From positions 4,216,001 through 4,280,000 of the forward strand of contig NZ_JARUBH010000009.1 of assembly GCF_029626105.1 (NCBI RefSeq): DNA of 64,000 nucleotides. Reading direction: 5' to 3'. Positions 1-8,176 of this stretch are shown one piece after another (position 1 is the first letter of the stretch; each line of letters opens with the position of its first letter). The translations under genes were made by a program, and so were the position numbers. The notes under the pieces are model-generated. The model was given only the letters and a program-made list of their open reading frames with translations. It was not told the DNA's origin and made no database searches. Origin of the DNA: Solwaraspora sp. WMMD792 (GTDB lineage: Bacteria; Actinomycetota; Actinomycetes; Mycobacteriales; Micromonosporaceae).

Positions 1-536
1 TTTGCGAACGTCACCTGGTCGAAGCGCACCTCGACCGGAGTCGCGTACCGCTTGCCGTTGACCGGGTCGTGCCGCATGAACTGCGGCGGCGCGATCCGGA
101 CCGTCACGTCGTACGGGCCGGGACCGGGCACCGAGGCGTTTCCGCCGTAGTGGTACAGGAACGGGTGCCACAGAAACGGCAGGCCGGCGGTGGCGACCGG
201 TTGACCGTTCCGGCTGACCGTGATCCGCACGCCCAGACCGGGAATGAACCGGCCGTCGGCGGCATCCGCGACCGCGACCTCCAGATGCACGTTCGCATCC
301 GGGGCAGCCTCCCGCCAGACCAGCTGACCGCCGGAGAGCTCGTACATGCCCTCCGCCTCCTCGTTGACGAACGCCACGAGGTAGTCGCCGGCCAGCTGGC
401 TCAGCGCGCCGTCCTCCTCGGCCATGGCGCGCAGCGCGCCGCCGTACGCCTGACCCTGCCGCCGGGCGACGGCGAGCTGCTCCTCGGTGGCCTCGTTGCT
501 GGTCCGCATGGGCGGCTGCGCGGCTGGTGTCGTCAT
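1..536 (-). CDS. P19/Tp34-like iron-transport family protein (partial)
   Basis: Reading frame open from an ATG at 536 to the window edge, 178 codons visible; the C-terminus lies outside. A ribosome site GGAGGG sits 6-8 bases before the ATG. The central part has a beta-rich pattern with motifs such as GLPFLWHPFLYHYGGN and a late segment FMRHDPVNGKRY, which resemble the Fe2+-binding P19/Tp34 (iron transporter) family. That family binds metal in the periplasm or at the cell surface, but no signal peptide is seen here: the N-terminus is polar (MTTPAAQPPMRTSNEATEEQ). It may therefore act in the cytoplasm or be a domain relative with another role. Family call is from motif memory, moderately sure; function is inferred. 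Confidence 0.6.
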   Translation of the reverse strand, partial: MTTPAAQPPMRTSNEATEEQLAVARRQGQAYGGALRAMAEEDGALSQLAGDYLVAFVNEEAEGMYELSGGQLVWREAAPDANVHLEVAVADAADGRFIPGLGVRITVSRNGQPVATAGLPFLWHPFLYHYGGNASVPGPGPYDVTVRIAPPQFMRHDPVNGKRYATPVEVRFDQVTFA

Positions 537-743
537 GGTGACCCTCCGGGTCGATCTGGTTGCCATCTCACCTGGGTCTACCCCGCAGCGGCCGCGCTAT
601 TACTTCACCCCGCCGGGCAGGCTGGGTCACCTGGTGGGCGGCACCGGTCACCCACCGGCCGGCGTTAGCCACGCCGTCGGCCGGGAAGCCGATGGACATC
701 GGGGCACGCCGGACGCGTGCCGTACCGGATCCGGGAGGTCGAG

Positions 744-914
744 ATGGGTAACCGCGATCAGCTGCACGATCTGCGGCGGCAGGCACACGAGGCCGGCATC
801 GAAGGCAACTCGAAGATGTCCGAGGCCGAGCTACGCCAGGCGCTGAAGAAGGTCGGCAAGGGCGCAGACCCGCAGTCAGCCAAGCAGACCGCGAAGCAGG
901 CCATGAGCCGTTGA
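744..914 (+). CDS. Small Rho-N/SAP-like protein
   Basis: A 56-residue basic protein. The start ATG at 744 is preferred to an in-frame ATG at 717 because GGGAGG (733-738) lies five bases before it. The segment LRRQAHEAGIEGNSKMSEAE has the hydrophobic spacing of a Rho-N or SAP-like helix-extended-loop-helix module (pattern L..A...GI.G.SKM...EL..AL), which binds nucleic acid in other proteins. The tail is Lys/Gln/Ala-rich. It stands alone between the P19-like gene and the IS-disrupted gene with no operon partner. Role unknown; DNA or RNA binding is an inference. Confidence 0.6.
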   Translation: MGNRDQLHDLRRQAHEAGIEGNSKMSEAELRQALKKVGKGADPQSAKQTAKQAMSR

Positions 915-1333
915 CCAGCGGCCGCGCCAGCCCGCCTCCGGCTCCGTGCCGTCGGCGGGCTGGTGCCGTTGCCGTGTTTGTTGCCGTCGTCGCGTCAGTG
1001 GGTCAGCCGTTACCCGGCGGCAGGTCGTAACCGGTCGCGACGCACTGCGCATTGAGCGTCCCGTCCGAGACGGTCCAGTAAAGGTGCGCCGCGCCGCGGC
1101 TGCCACTCGTACGGGTGAAGATCAGGACGTCATCGTTCGTGGTCCCGGCGGTGCCGTTGTCGGAGATCACCACCGACCCGAGGGGCGCACCGCCGAACAC
1201 CCCTACCAGGGAAATTGGGGTCAGGTCCGGGTCGGCGGCGTGGTCGGTGACCGGGATGGTGACCGTCCCGCCGACCGTAGCGGGCAGGTTGAAGCCGACG
1301 CTGTTGCAGATCGGGCGACGGTTGGCCGCCGTG

Positions 1334-1360
1334 TGTCAACGCCGCCTCAATCGTGACCAC
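1334..1360 (+). repeat. IS21 terminal inverted repeat, left
   Basis: Starts TGTCAACGCCGCC and pairs with the right end at 20 of 27 positions. The CCGTG target duplication lies directly outside at 1329-1333. Confidence 0.8.
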
Positions 1361-1402
1361 CGTGGTCCGGCTGAAACTGGACCACCCCGGTTTGGTTGAT
1401 CT

Positions 1403-2197
1403 TCAGTCGTTGGTCTTGGTCGCTGCCGGGACGCGGCCGAGGTCGCGGTCCTTGAGCCGGTAGCTGTCGCCCTTCATCGAAACGACCTCGGCGTGGTGAA
1501 CAAGCCGGTCGATCATGGCCGCGGCGACGACGTCATCACCGAAGACCTCTCCCCACCGGCCGAAGGGCTTGTTACTGGTGACGATCAGCGAGGCACGTTC
1601 GTAGCGGTTCGAAACCAACTGGAAGAACAGGTTCGCCGCTTCGGCTTCGAAGGGGATGTAGCCGACCTCGTCAACGATCACCAGCGGGATCCGGCCGAGT
1701 TTGACGAGCTCGTCCTGCAGCCGGCCGGCGTGGTGGGCGTCAGCGAGACGGGACACCCACTGAGCGGCGGTGGCGAACGCGACCCGGTGTCCGGCCTGGC
1801 AGGCCCGGATACCGAGACCGATGGACAGGTGGGTCTTGCCGGTGCCGGGCGGCCCCAGGAACACGACGTTCTCCTTCGACGCCACGAAGTCCAGAGTGCC
1901 CAGGTGGGCGATCGTCTCCCGCTTCAACGACCGCTGGTGTTCGAAGTCGAACTCCTCCAGGCTCTTGCGTGCCGGGAACCTCGCCGCCCGGATACGCCCC
2001 TCACCGCCGTGGGCCTCCCGGGCCGCCACTTCGCGTTGCAGACAGGCGGCGAGAAACTCCTCGTGCGTCCACGACTCCGCCCGGGCCCGCTCCGCGAGCC
2101 GGTCCACCGACGCCGCCAACGAGGGCGCCTTCAACGCACGGGTGAGGAAAGCGATCTCGGAGGAGACGTTGCGGTTGCCGGTCGTTCTGGAGGCCAT
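1403..2197 (-). CDS. istB: IstB-like ATP-binding transposition helper
   Basis: A 264-residue DnaC-like AAA+ ATPase that assists the IstA transposase in target capture. Walker A is GPPGTGKTH and Walker B is LVIVDEVGYI; a sensor-like segment LIVTSNKPFG and the arginine-containing AMIDRLVHHAE follow, all typical of IstB. Length matches the family (about 250-270). The start ATG at 2197 overlaps the istA stop (TGATG), so the two are translationally coupled. An upstream in-frame ATG at 2368 would lie within istA and is not preferred. Confidence 0.93.
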   Translation of the reverse strand: MASRTTGNRNVSSEIAFLTRALKAPSLAASVDRLAERARAESWTHEEFLAACLQREVAAREAHGGEGRIRAARFPARKSLEEFDFEHQRSLKRETIAHLGTLDFVASKENVVFLGPPGTGKTHLSIGLGIRACQAGHRVAFATAAQWVSRLADAHHAGRLQDELVKLGRIPLVIVDEVGYIPFEAEAANLFFQLVSNRYERASLIVTSNKPFGRWGEVFGDDVVAAAMIDRLVHHAEVVSMKGDSYRLKDRDLGRVPAATKTND

Positions 2198-3426
2198 CAC
2201 GCGGCCGCCTCGGCATCGACACCGAACATGCGGTCGTAGTCGGCCAACCTGCGGTGCTCCACCTCGGCCGTGACCGCCGGTGCCGGCGCCTGCCGCGCGG
2301 CGGTCCGCAGATCGGCGGCGGCCTGACGGTGAGCCGGGTCGGTGATGCTCTGATGCCGCGCCCAGCACCGGTCGTGCCGGGCGACGAGACGGCCCTCGCA
2401 GAGCACCTGCACCCGGTCGGCGTCAGCGACCACGTCGACCCGGCGGCCCACCACCATCGGGTGCACCGAGTAGTCGTTGCCGTCCAGCCGGACGTAGTGG
2501 TCGCGGGGCAGACGGGTGCTCCGCCGCCAGCCGACCACCGGCGCGACCGGCGGCAGCGTCAACATCGCCGCTCGGTCGGCCTCCCACCGGTCCACCGGCC
2601 GGCAGCCCAGCACCCGGTGCCGACGCTGGTTCGCCCGTACCAGCCATTCGGCAAGCTGGGCGTTGAAGTCCCGGGGCGAGCTGAACCGGCGCCCGGGCAG
2701 GAACGACGTCTCAAGATAGCCGTTCGCCCGCTCCACCAGGCCTTTGGCTTCCGGATCCGCCGGCCGGCACTGGAGCACGCGGATCCCGAGAGTGCCACGG
2801 AAGCCGTTCATCGCCTCGGTCAACTGCGGCCTGCCGGCACGCCACTGGCCAACCGCTGACTCGTTGTCCCATACCAACGTCCTGGGCACCCGACCCCACC
2901 CGGAGATCAACGTCCAGTGTCCGACCAGCAGATCCGCCGACTGCCGGGACGGGATCATCACCGCCGTCAGCCACCGCGAGTACCCGGACACCATCACCAT
3001 CACCGGCGGCCGTCCGACCTGACCGAACCCCAGGGGCACGTCCGCCGGCGGGAACCACAGATCACACTGCGCCAGCTCACCCGGCAGGTACTCGGTGCGC
3101 TGCGCCGGGTCAGGCCGGCGGAACAACGGCCGCAGCCGCTGCACCCGGTCACAGAACACCGTCTTCCCACGGGTCCACCCGACCCGTTCCATGATCACCG
3201 TCGAGGGCATGTCCGGGAACTCCGCCAACAACGCCCTGATCTGCGGCTCGACCGCGTCCACGATCGAGCCCTTCGCCGCCCGTCGGTACCGCGGCGGCTC
3301 ATCACTGGCCAACGCCTTCTTCACGGTGTTGCGAGACATCCTCAACCGCCGTGCGATGGCCTGAATCGCCATACCCTCCGACCGCCGCAGCCGCCGGATC
3401 TCCGCCCAGTCCTCCACGTTCAGCAC
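2197..3426 (-). CDS. istA: IS21-family transposase IstA
   Basis: A 409-residue DDE transposase. It begins with a resolvase-like helix-turn-helix (residues about 15-45, MAIQAIARRLRMSRNTVKKA). The RNase H-fold core follows with Asp in QCDLWFP, Asp in VWDNESAV and Glu in ADPEAKGLVERANGY, the expected D, D, E order. The C-terminal beta-strand region (YVRLDGNDYSVHP) is typical of IstA. It cuts and joins the element ends. Length is slightly short of some IstA proteins but all landmarks are present. First gene of the istAB pair. Confidence 0.93.
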   Translation of the reverse strand: MLNVEDWAEIRRLRRSEGMAIQAIARRLRMSRNTVKKALASDEPPRYRRAAKGSIVDAVEPQIRALLAEFPDMPSTVIMERVGWTRGKTVFCDRVQRLRPLFRRPDPAQRTEYLPGELAQCDLWFPPADVPLGFGQVGRPPVMVMVSGYSRWLTAVMIPSRQSADLLVGHWTLISGWGRVPRTLVWDNESAVGQWRAGRPQLTEAMNGFRGTLGIRVLQCRPADPEAKGLVERANGYLETSFLPGRRFSSPRDFNAQLAEWLVRANQRRHRVLGCRPVDRWEADRAAMLTLPPVAPVVGWRRSTRLPRDHYVRLDGNDYSVHPMVVGRRVDVVADADRVQVLCEGRLVARHDRCWARHQSITDPAHRQAAADLRTAARQAPAPAVTAEVEHRRLADYDRMFGVDAEAAA

Positions 3427-3469
3427 CTCCCGATGCTTCAGGAGGTGGTCCCGATTCAGCCGGAACCAC

Positions 3470-3496
3470 GTGGTCAGTTTTCACGCGGAGCTGACA
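3470..3496 (-). repeat. IS21 terminal inverted repeat, right
   Basis: On the minus strand reads TGTCAGCTCCGCG and onwards. The second CCGTG copy follows at 3497-3501. The repeat lies upstream of istA and may include its promoter. Confidence 0.8.
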
Positions 3497-3837
3497 CCGT
3501 GGAGCCCGTGGCGCTGGCAGAGCTGGCTGCGGTGAGCGAGACGGCGGCCAGACCGACCACCGTCGCCGTTGCCACCCGCGCCGCGTACGGCATTCTCATG
3601 TGTTCTCCTCCTCTGGATCGGTCCGACCGTCGCAATGGACAGCAGAATGCTACGGCCGTCGATATCCACCTGGACACCGACGGTGATGGGACGTCACCGT
3701 TACGTAAGAAGTTGGCCCGGATGCGGACCGCTTGCCGACCGAGCCTGGCGACCGGTGACGAGGCCCGCCGGCCAGGACGAGCCACCGCCACCGGTCGCTC
3801 CGCTTGTGCCCGTGGGCGATGGCCTCTCACGACCGCG

Positions 3838-3996
3838 TCAGGTCAGCGGGATCTGCCGCATCGTGGTTCGGGTGGCTGCGTAGATGTGGCTGCGTAGATG
3901 AAGGGTCGCGGCTCGGAGATCGGCGAGGACGCGCGCAAGGCCGAGGAGGTCGGCATCGATATAGAACCGGACCTCGGCAGGTTTGATCCTGCTCAC
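3838..3996 (-). pseudogene. Truncated PIN-like toxin (DUF5615/VapC45 type)
   Basis: GTG start at 3996 overlaps the antitoxin stop by four bases (GTGA), the usual toxin-antitoxin coupling. The product keeps only the PIN-like first strand, VRFYIDADLLGLARVLADLR, with the first catalytic Asp. It then runs into an unrelated tail and stops after 52 residues; family members are about 130-140 long. A 14-bp tandem duplication (GTGGCTGCGTAGAT at 3872-3885 and 3886-3899) lies within the aberrant tail. The toxin should be inactive. Family assignment is from the strand motif and from its partner. Confidence 0.75.
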
Positions 3997-4664
3997 GCGG
4001 CGCGTTGGGAGTTCTCGTACGCCAGCGCCCACCGCACGTCGGGCACGTCGAGCTGGTACGTCTCGGCAATCTCCTCGACGCCCAGCCCTGCCTCGTCCTG
4101 CTCCCAGAGCACCTCGGTGCTGATCCCCTTGATCGATGGCCGACCAAACCGGACATCTGGCAGGATACGGACCGGGGACTGGGGGTTAGGGTCCGGTCGC
4201 CAGCCGGCAGCGACATCGCCGTCCCAGGTGACCCGCTCGACGAACGCCGCCGACGGAGGAGTGAGCAGCAACTGGTTACCGACTGCGGCCACCAGGCTGT
4301 ATTCCGGGTCGAGACCGGCCTCCGCCTGAGCTTGCAGAACGAGTTTTTTGCCGGCGACATACGGTCGGCGGTCGGCGAGTGGGTAGGGCACCCCGAATTC
4401 CTCCCGGAGCAGGTCGATGAACGCCCGCAACTCGACCATCGGCACCCGGTGGGTACGGCGGTACTCCCGCAACAGCCCCGCCTCGACGAACTCGGCCCAC
4501 GTGACCGAACGGGCGCCGCGCGGCTCGGTGCGTAGCACGGGTTTGTGCCGGCGTCCCTTACGCTCGTCGCCCTCCAGCCAGTAGTGCAGCGTCGACTGCG
4601 CCACCCGCAGAAGCCGGGCAGCCGCCGCCTCCGAGAAGACCTCACGCTCCAGGACGCTCACCAC
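3993..4664 (-). CDS. VapB45-like DUF433 antitoxin
   Basis: About 223 residues. The N-terminal helix-turn-helix (EAAAARLLRVAQSTLHYWLEG) would bind the operon promoter. The C-terminal DUF433 domain (VRFGRPSIKGISTEVLWEQ, then GVEEIAETYQLDVPDVRWAL) is a second winged-helix-like module. Architecture and length fit the VapB45 type (Mycobacterium tuberculosis Rv2018). The GTG at 4664 is chosen because GGGAG lies nine bases before it and the HTH follows directly; an ATG at 4730 without a ribosome site would add 22 residues. It is followed by a broken toxin, so it is an orphan antitoxin here. Confidence 0.75.
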   Translation of the reverse strand: MVSVLEREVFSEAAAARLLRVAQSTLHYWLEGDERKGRRHKPVLRTEPRGARSVTWAEFVEAGLLREYRRTHRVPMVELRAFIDLLREEFGVPYPLADRRPYVAGKKLVLQAQAEAGLDPEYSLVAAVGNQLLLTPPSAAFVERVTWDGDVAAGWRPDPNPQSPVRILPDVRFGRPSIKGISTEVLWEQDEAGLGVEEIAETYQLDVPDVRWALAYENSQRAA

Positions 4665-4891
4665 CGTGCCAGTCTCCCACGCATCAGCTTCTCCATGGGT
4701 ATGCCAGACGGCCCTGTGCGACGCCTTCATGGCTGTGCAGCCCGCGTAGGACGGACCGCCGGTCGCAGACCGGGATTCGTGTACTCGAGCTGTGGTCCTG
4801 GCCTGGGAGAACGGGGGCGGGGGACGTGGGTGAACGTGGGCGACTCCCTGCCACCCAAGGTGAACCCCAGGTCGCTAGACTGGGCCCTCGC

Positions 4892-4964
4892 GCCCTCGTA
4901 GCTCAGGGGATAGAGCAACGGTTTCCTAAACCGTGTGCCGCAGGTTCGAATCCTGCCGGGGGCA
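4892..4964 (+). tRNA. tRNA-Arg (anticodon CCT)
   Basis: A complete cloverleaf: acceptor GCCCTCG pairs with CGGGGGC, D-arm GCTC...GAGC, anticodon stem ACGGT/ACCGT with loop TTCCTAA giving anticodon CCT, and T-arm GCAGG TTCGAAT CCTGC. The discriminator is A4964 and the 3' CCA is not encoded. It reads AGG codons. A spurious minus-strand frame crosses it. Confidence 0.97.
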
Positions 4965-5337
4965 CCCCAGAGATCAGCGAAAACGCCAGCTGACCAGCGC
5001 GTACGCATATCGCGGTCGTAGGCAGCAGGATCTGCAGCCAGCCGGACTCGGCTCGTACGCCCCAGATCCGCTCAGCGTCGGCGTCCGCGCGTTCCTGCGC
5101 CGCTTCCAGCTTCGCAAGCTCGTCCGCGCCCCAGCGGCAGCGCCACCTAGCCCAGGGCAGTCGCCAAGCACGCTCGATCACGAGTACACGTTGTGACGGC
5201 CGGCACAGCAGCCCGGAGAGTCGTTTCGGGGTGCCACAGCCACAGTGCCGAAGGCCCGTCACCATACGCGGGTGTTTCGCGACTGGTGCGTAGGGTGGAA
5301 GACGCTACCAGCACCAGCCCAACCTGTGAGTCCAAAA
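4965..5337. other. Intergenic stretch after tRNA-Arg, no supported gene
   Basis: About 370 bases without a convincing gene. A minus-strand frame from about 5265 crosses the tRNA and is judged spurious, although an inner part (reading GADELAKLEAAQERADADAE) looks alpha-helical. No second copy of the tRNA 3' end was seen, so there is no visible attachment site. The promoter of the following protease-like gene must lie near its right end. Confidence 0.5.
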
Positions 5338-6933
5338 ATGACTGTTAGGCGAGTTTCATCCCGTACGCTCGGCGCGGGCGCGCGCGCGTCGTGGCTGACC
5401 GGCGTTGCCGCGTACGCGGCGGCGGTCGCCGTGGCGCTGGGGGTCCTTGTGACGCCGGCTCCGGCGGCCGCAGCTCCGCCGTACACGCTGGATGAGCGTG
5501 CCCTGGCGATCGCCTCGCCGTCACTGGTCTACGTCGAAGTGGTCTACACCGGATACCTGCGGGACAAGCAGTCCGGCGCACCGCTGCGCGCGTCGCCGAT
5601 CACGTTCACCCGGCGGTGCAGCGGCTTCGTCGTCGGCACCGGCGGCGAGGTGATCACCAACGGGCTCTGCGTTCGGCCGGCGAAGGACACCGCAGCGCAG
5701 AACGCCCTCTACTCGCTCGGACGCATCCTCATCGCGGAGAAGACCCTCGAGGCCGACGCGCTCGACCGCTACGTCGCCGACAACCTCCACCAGAGCATCT
5801 TCACCGGTCTCGAGGCCGCAGCCGAGCCGGACCATCAGGTGTACGGGCAGCTCGGCGTGGCACCCACGGGCGGTCTGACGGAGGGTCCGGCGATCCCCGG
5901 TGAGGTGGTCGAGGTGCTGGACGCCGACGCCGGCAACATCGCCCTGGTCAAGCTGGAGCAGCAGAACCTGCCCGCGGTCGAGCTGGCCTCGTCGGGCACC
6001 CTCGACCCGGGGGCCTCGCTGGTCGTGGTCGGCTACGCCACCGACGAGGTCGATCCCCGCACGGCGACGTACTCGCTGCGCTCCAAGCCGGTGAAGGTCA
6101 TCGGTACCGGCACTCGCGGCTCCGCGTCGCTGTACCGGGTCAACGAGGACGTAGGCATCCACTCGCTCGGCGGGATGGCCATCGACACGAACGGCCACGT
6201 CGTCGGTGTGCTCGACAACGACCTGGAACTGCCCGACCGGGCGAACCGTGCGCTGGTGCCGATGAACATCATCACCGCGCTGCTCACCGAGGCGGGCGTC
6301 GACAACGCGTTGGGCGAGACCGATCAGCTGTTCCGCAGCGGGCTCGACGCCTACTTCGCCGGTGACTACGAGACCGCCATCAGCCAGCTCGGCACCGTCA
6401 TAGAGAACGCGCCGGTGAACTCGGTCGCGCAGACGTACCGGCAGAACGCCACCGAACTGCAGAAGATCGAGGACAAGTTTTCCGACGGAGCCGGCTGGCT
6501 GATCTGGGCCAGCGGCGCGGCGGGCGGCGTGCTGGTGATCGGGCTGATCGTGCTCGTGGTGCTGCTTCTGCGGCGCCGTGCCCGCCGCCGGGCCGCGTCG
6601 GTCGAGCTGGTGTCGCCGGCCGCGACGTACCCGTACTCGCCGTCGTCCGGGGACTCGGGCCAGCCCACTCCCGGGTACCCCTCGGTACCCGCCTATCCGG
6701 CACAACAGCCGGCGCAGGAATACCCGCCAGCGCAGGAATACCCGCCAGCGCAGGAATACCCGCCAGCGCAGGAATACCCACCAGCACCCATCTACCAGCC
6801 ACCCGCACCCGCCTACCAGGTGCCGCCTGCCCCGCGACAGGGGGCAGCGCCCGACGACCAGACGTGGCCCGACGACGAGGCGTTGCCCGACGAAGTCGGG
6901 CCCGACCCGCACGGGCCCAACCGCCACCACTAG
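5338..6933 (+). CDS. Membrane-anchored trypsin-like pseudoprotease
   Basis: 531 residues from ATG 5338 (an earlier in-frame ATG at 5245 would precede the signal peptide by 31 residues). A signal peptide (about 1-46, ending APAAAA) is followed by a trypsin-like fold (about 55-330). A helical segment precedes a transmembrane helix (about 385-411) with a basic stop-transfer, and the cytoplasmic tail is Pro-rich. The catalytic positions are changed: the strand that normally reads TNAHVV reads ITNGLCV (His to Leu110), and the GNSGG motif reads HSLGGM (Ser to Leu277). It should bind peptide or partner rather than cut. The tail contains four copies of QEYPPA. It ends against the convergent DUF1501 gene. 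Confidence 0.8.
   Translation: MTVRRVSSRTLGAGARASWLTGVAAYAAAVAVALGVLVTPAPAAAAPPYTLDERALAIASPSLVYVEVVYTGYLRDKQSGAPLRASPITFTRRCSGFVVGTGGEVITNGLCVRPAKDTAAQNALYSLGRILIAEKTLEADALDRYVADNLHQSIFTGLEAAAEPDHQVYGQLGVAPTGGLTEGPAIPGEVVEVLDADAGNIALVKLEQQNLPAVELASSGTLDPGASLVVVGYATDEVDPRTATYSLRSKPVKVIGTGTRGSASLYRVNEDVGIHSLGGMAIDTNGHVVGVLDNDLELPDRANRALVPMNIITALLTEAGVDNALGETDQLFRSGLDAYFAGDYETAISQLGTVIENAPVNSVAQTYRQNATELQKIEDKFSDGAGWLIWASGAAGGVLVIGLIVLVVLLLRRRARRRAASVELVSPAATYPYSPSSGDSGQPTPGYPSVPAYPAQQPAQEYPPAQEYPPAQEYPPAQEYPPAPIYQPPAPAYQVPPAPRQGAAPDDQTWPDDEALPDEVGPDPHGPNRHH
6718..6785 (+). repeat. 18-bp in-frame tandem repeat (EYPPAQ)
   Basis: Unit GAATACCCGCCAGCGCAG, about 3.7 copies, encodes EYPPAQ in the cytoplasmic tail of the pseudoprotease. 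Copies are nearly identical, so copy number may vary between strains. Confidence 0.85.
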
Positions 6934-8175
6934 CTACAGCACGAGCAGGGACAGTGGCTTCGGCTGGTATCCCTCCAGGTAGCGGGCCGGATCGGCGTGC
7001 AGTACGGAGGCGAGCAGTGTGCCGAAGACGTCCCGGAAGTCGGTGGTCGCCTTCAGGTCGCCGTCGTCGAGGTCGGTGAGGCTGGGCTGTTCGCCGTGAA
7101 AGCCCCCGACGACTCGGGGACCGAGTACGAAGACCGGTCCGGCGGTCCCGTGGTCGGTGCCGTCGGAGGCATTGGCGCGCACCCGACGGCCGAACTCACT
7201 GTAGACAACGACCGTGACGTTGCGCCCGGCCGGACTCGTCGCCAGCCGGTCCATGAACATGGCCAGCGCCCCGTCGACCTCCTTGAGCAGCCGCTCCTGC
7301 GCGGGCCGCTCGTCGGCGTGCGTGTCGAAGCCGCCCAGGCTGACCGAGTAGACCTGGGTGGGCACACCTGCCTCGATGCACCGGTGCACGAGCGCGAGTT
7401 GGGTGGCCAGTGACGTCTCACCGCCCGTGCTGGTGGCCGGGAGGTGTCCGGCCTCACCGGCGTCGAACGGCTGATCGGACTCCCGTACCCGCCGGATCAG
7501 GCCGTCGACCCGCAGGAAGTCGTGCAGCGCGGTCGCCGCTCGCGCCTGCAGGACGTCCTCGCCCCGCTGTTCGCGCCCGAGCGCGCGGACCATGTCCGCG
7601 CTGATCCCGGCGGGCAGTTGGGGTACGCCGAGCGTGACACTCGCTCCCGCCCGCGTCTCGCCTGCCAGCAGTGGCGGAAGCACCGGCTCGAAGCTGACGG
7701 CCGCTTCCGGGGATGCCTGGATCCCGTCGAGCCAGCGCCCCACCCAGCCGGTCCGGATCGGCGCGTCGGGCGACGCTGTCTGCCAGATGTCCATCGACCG
7801 GAAGTGGCTGCGGTCCGGCCGGGGGTATCCGACGCCGAGAACGACTGCCAACCGCTTGTCGTCCCAGAGCCGCTTCAGTCCGCCCAGCGCGGGGTTGAAG
7901 CCGAACGCGCCGTCGAGGTGCAGCACCTCCTCGGGGGCGTAGGCCAGCTCCGGCCGGGCGGAGTGGTAGGCCGGGTCGGCGTACGGGATGACCGTGTTCA
8001 GCCCGTCGTTGCCTCCGTACAGCGTCACGATCACCAGCGTGTCGGCCGGTCCGGGCTCACCGTCCTTGTCGCCCTTGGCGAGCAGCTCAGCGATGCCCAG
8101 GCCGGCTGCGGCGAGCGCACCGCCGCCGACCGCGCCGGAGGCCAGCAGGAACGTGCGTCGGGTCAACGGATCCAT
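6934..8175 (-). CDS. DUF1501 protein, Tat-exported
   Basis: 413 residues. The N-terminus DPLTRRTFLLASGAVGGGAL carries a twin-arginine signal (TRRTFLL). The mature part belongs to the DUF1501 alkaline-phosphatase-like family, with TLYGGNDGLNTVIPY near the start and DRSHFRSMDIW, GFDTHADE and TVVVYSEFGRR further on. Members act outside the cytoplasmic membrane; substrates are unknown. The ATG at 8175 lies one base after the stop of the DUF1800 gene, so the pair is co-transcribed and probably coupled, as in many bacteria where these families occur together. Confidence 0.88.
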   Translation of the reverse strand: MDPLTRRTFLLASGAVGGGALAAAGLGIAELLAKGDKDGEPGPADTLVIVTLYGGNDGLNTVIPYADPAYHSARPELAYAPEEVLHLDGAFGFNPALGGLKRLWDDKRLAVVLGVGYPRPDRSHFRSMDIWQTASPDAPIRTGWVGRWLDGIQASPEAAVSFEPVLPPLLAGETRAGASVTLGVPQLPAGISADMVRALGREQRGEDVLQARAATALHDFLRVDGLIRRVRESDQPFDAGEAGHLPATSTGGETSLATQLALVHRCIEAGVPTQVYSVSLGGFDTHADERPAQERLLKEVDGALAMFMDRLATSPAGRNVTVVVYSEFGRRVRANASDGTDHGTAGPVFVLGPRVVGGFHGEQPSLTDLDDGDLKATTDFRDVFGTLLASVLHADPARYLEGYQPKPLSLLVL

Positions 8176-8176
8176 G

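Larger units (their letters stand above)
1334..3496 (-). mobile_element. IS21-family insertion sequence, complete
   Basis: A 2163-bp element carrying istA and istB on the minus strand, with matching termini. The left end 1334-1360 and the reverse complement of the right end 3470-3496 agree at 20 of 27 positions, both starting TGTCA. A second, better conserved subterminal block (reading TGACCAC..TGG.TCCGGCTGAA..) follows at each end, as expected for the multiple transposase sites of IS21 elements. It is flanked by a 5-bp direct repeat CCGTG (1329-1333 and 3497-3501). Both genes are intact, so the element may still be mobile. Confidence 0.9.
1003..3599 (-). pseudogene. Secreted Ig-like protein gene split by an IS21-family element
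   Basis: The 5' part (3599 down to 3497) encodes MRMPYAARVATATVVGLAAV followed by SLTAASSASATGS, a Sec signal peptide, with AGGAGG eight bases before the ATG. The 3' part (1333 down to 1003) encodes a beta-rich tail with a segment DHAADPDLTPISLVG and the ending GYDLPPGNG, resembling bacterial Ig/cadherin-like domains. Removing 1334-3496 and one CCGTG copy joins the two parts in the same frame and gives a continuous 142-residue protein, so the reconstruction rests directly on the sequence. The intact product would be a small exported protein of unknown role. As it stands, the gene is broken after the signal peptide. Confidence 0.85.

Noticed and set aside
4892-4964. Possible integration site at tRNA-Arg
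   Set aside because: No second copy of the tRNA 3' end, integrase or island boundary was found within the window.
4727-5265. Minus-strand frames crossing tRNA-Arg
   Set aside because: They read through the antisense of the tRNA and have no ribosome site or family signal; such frames are well known artefacts.
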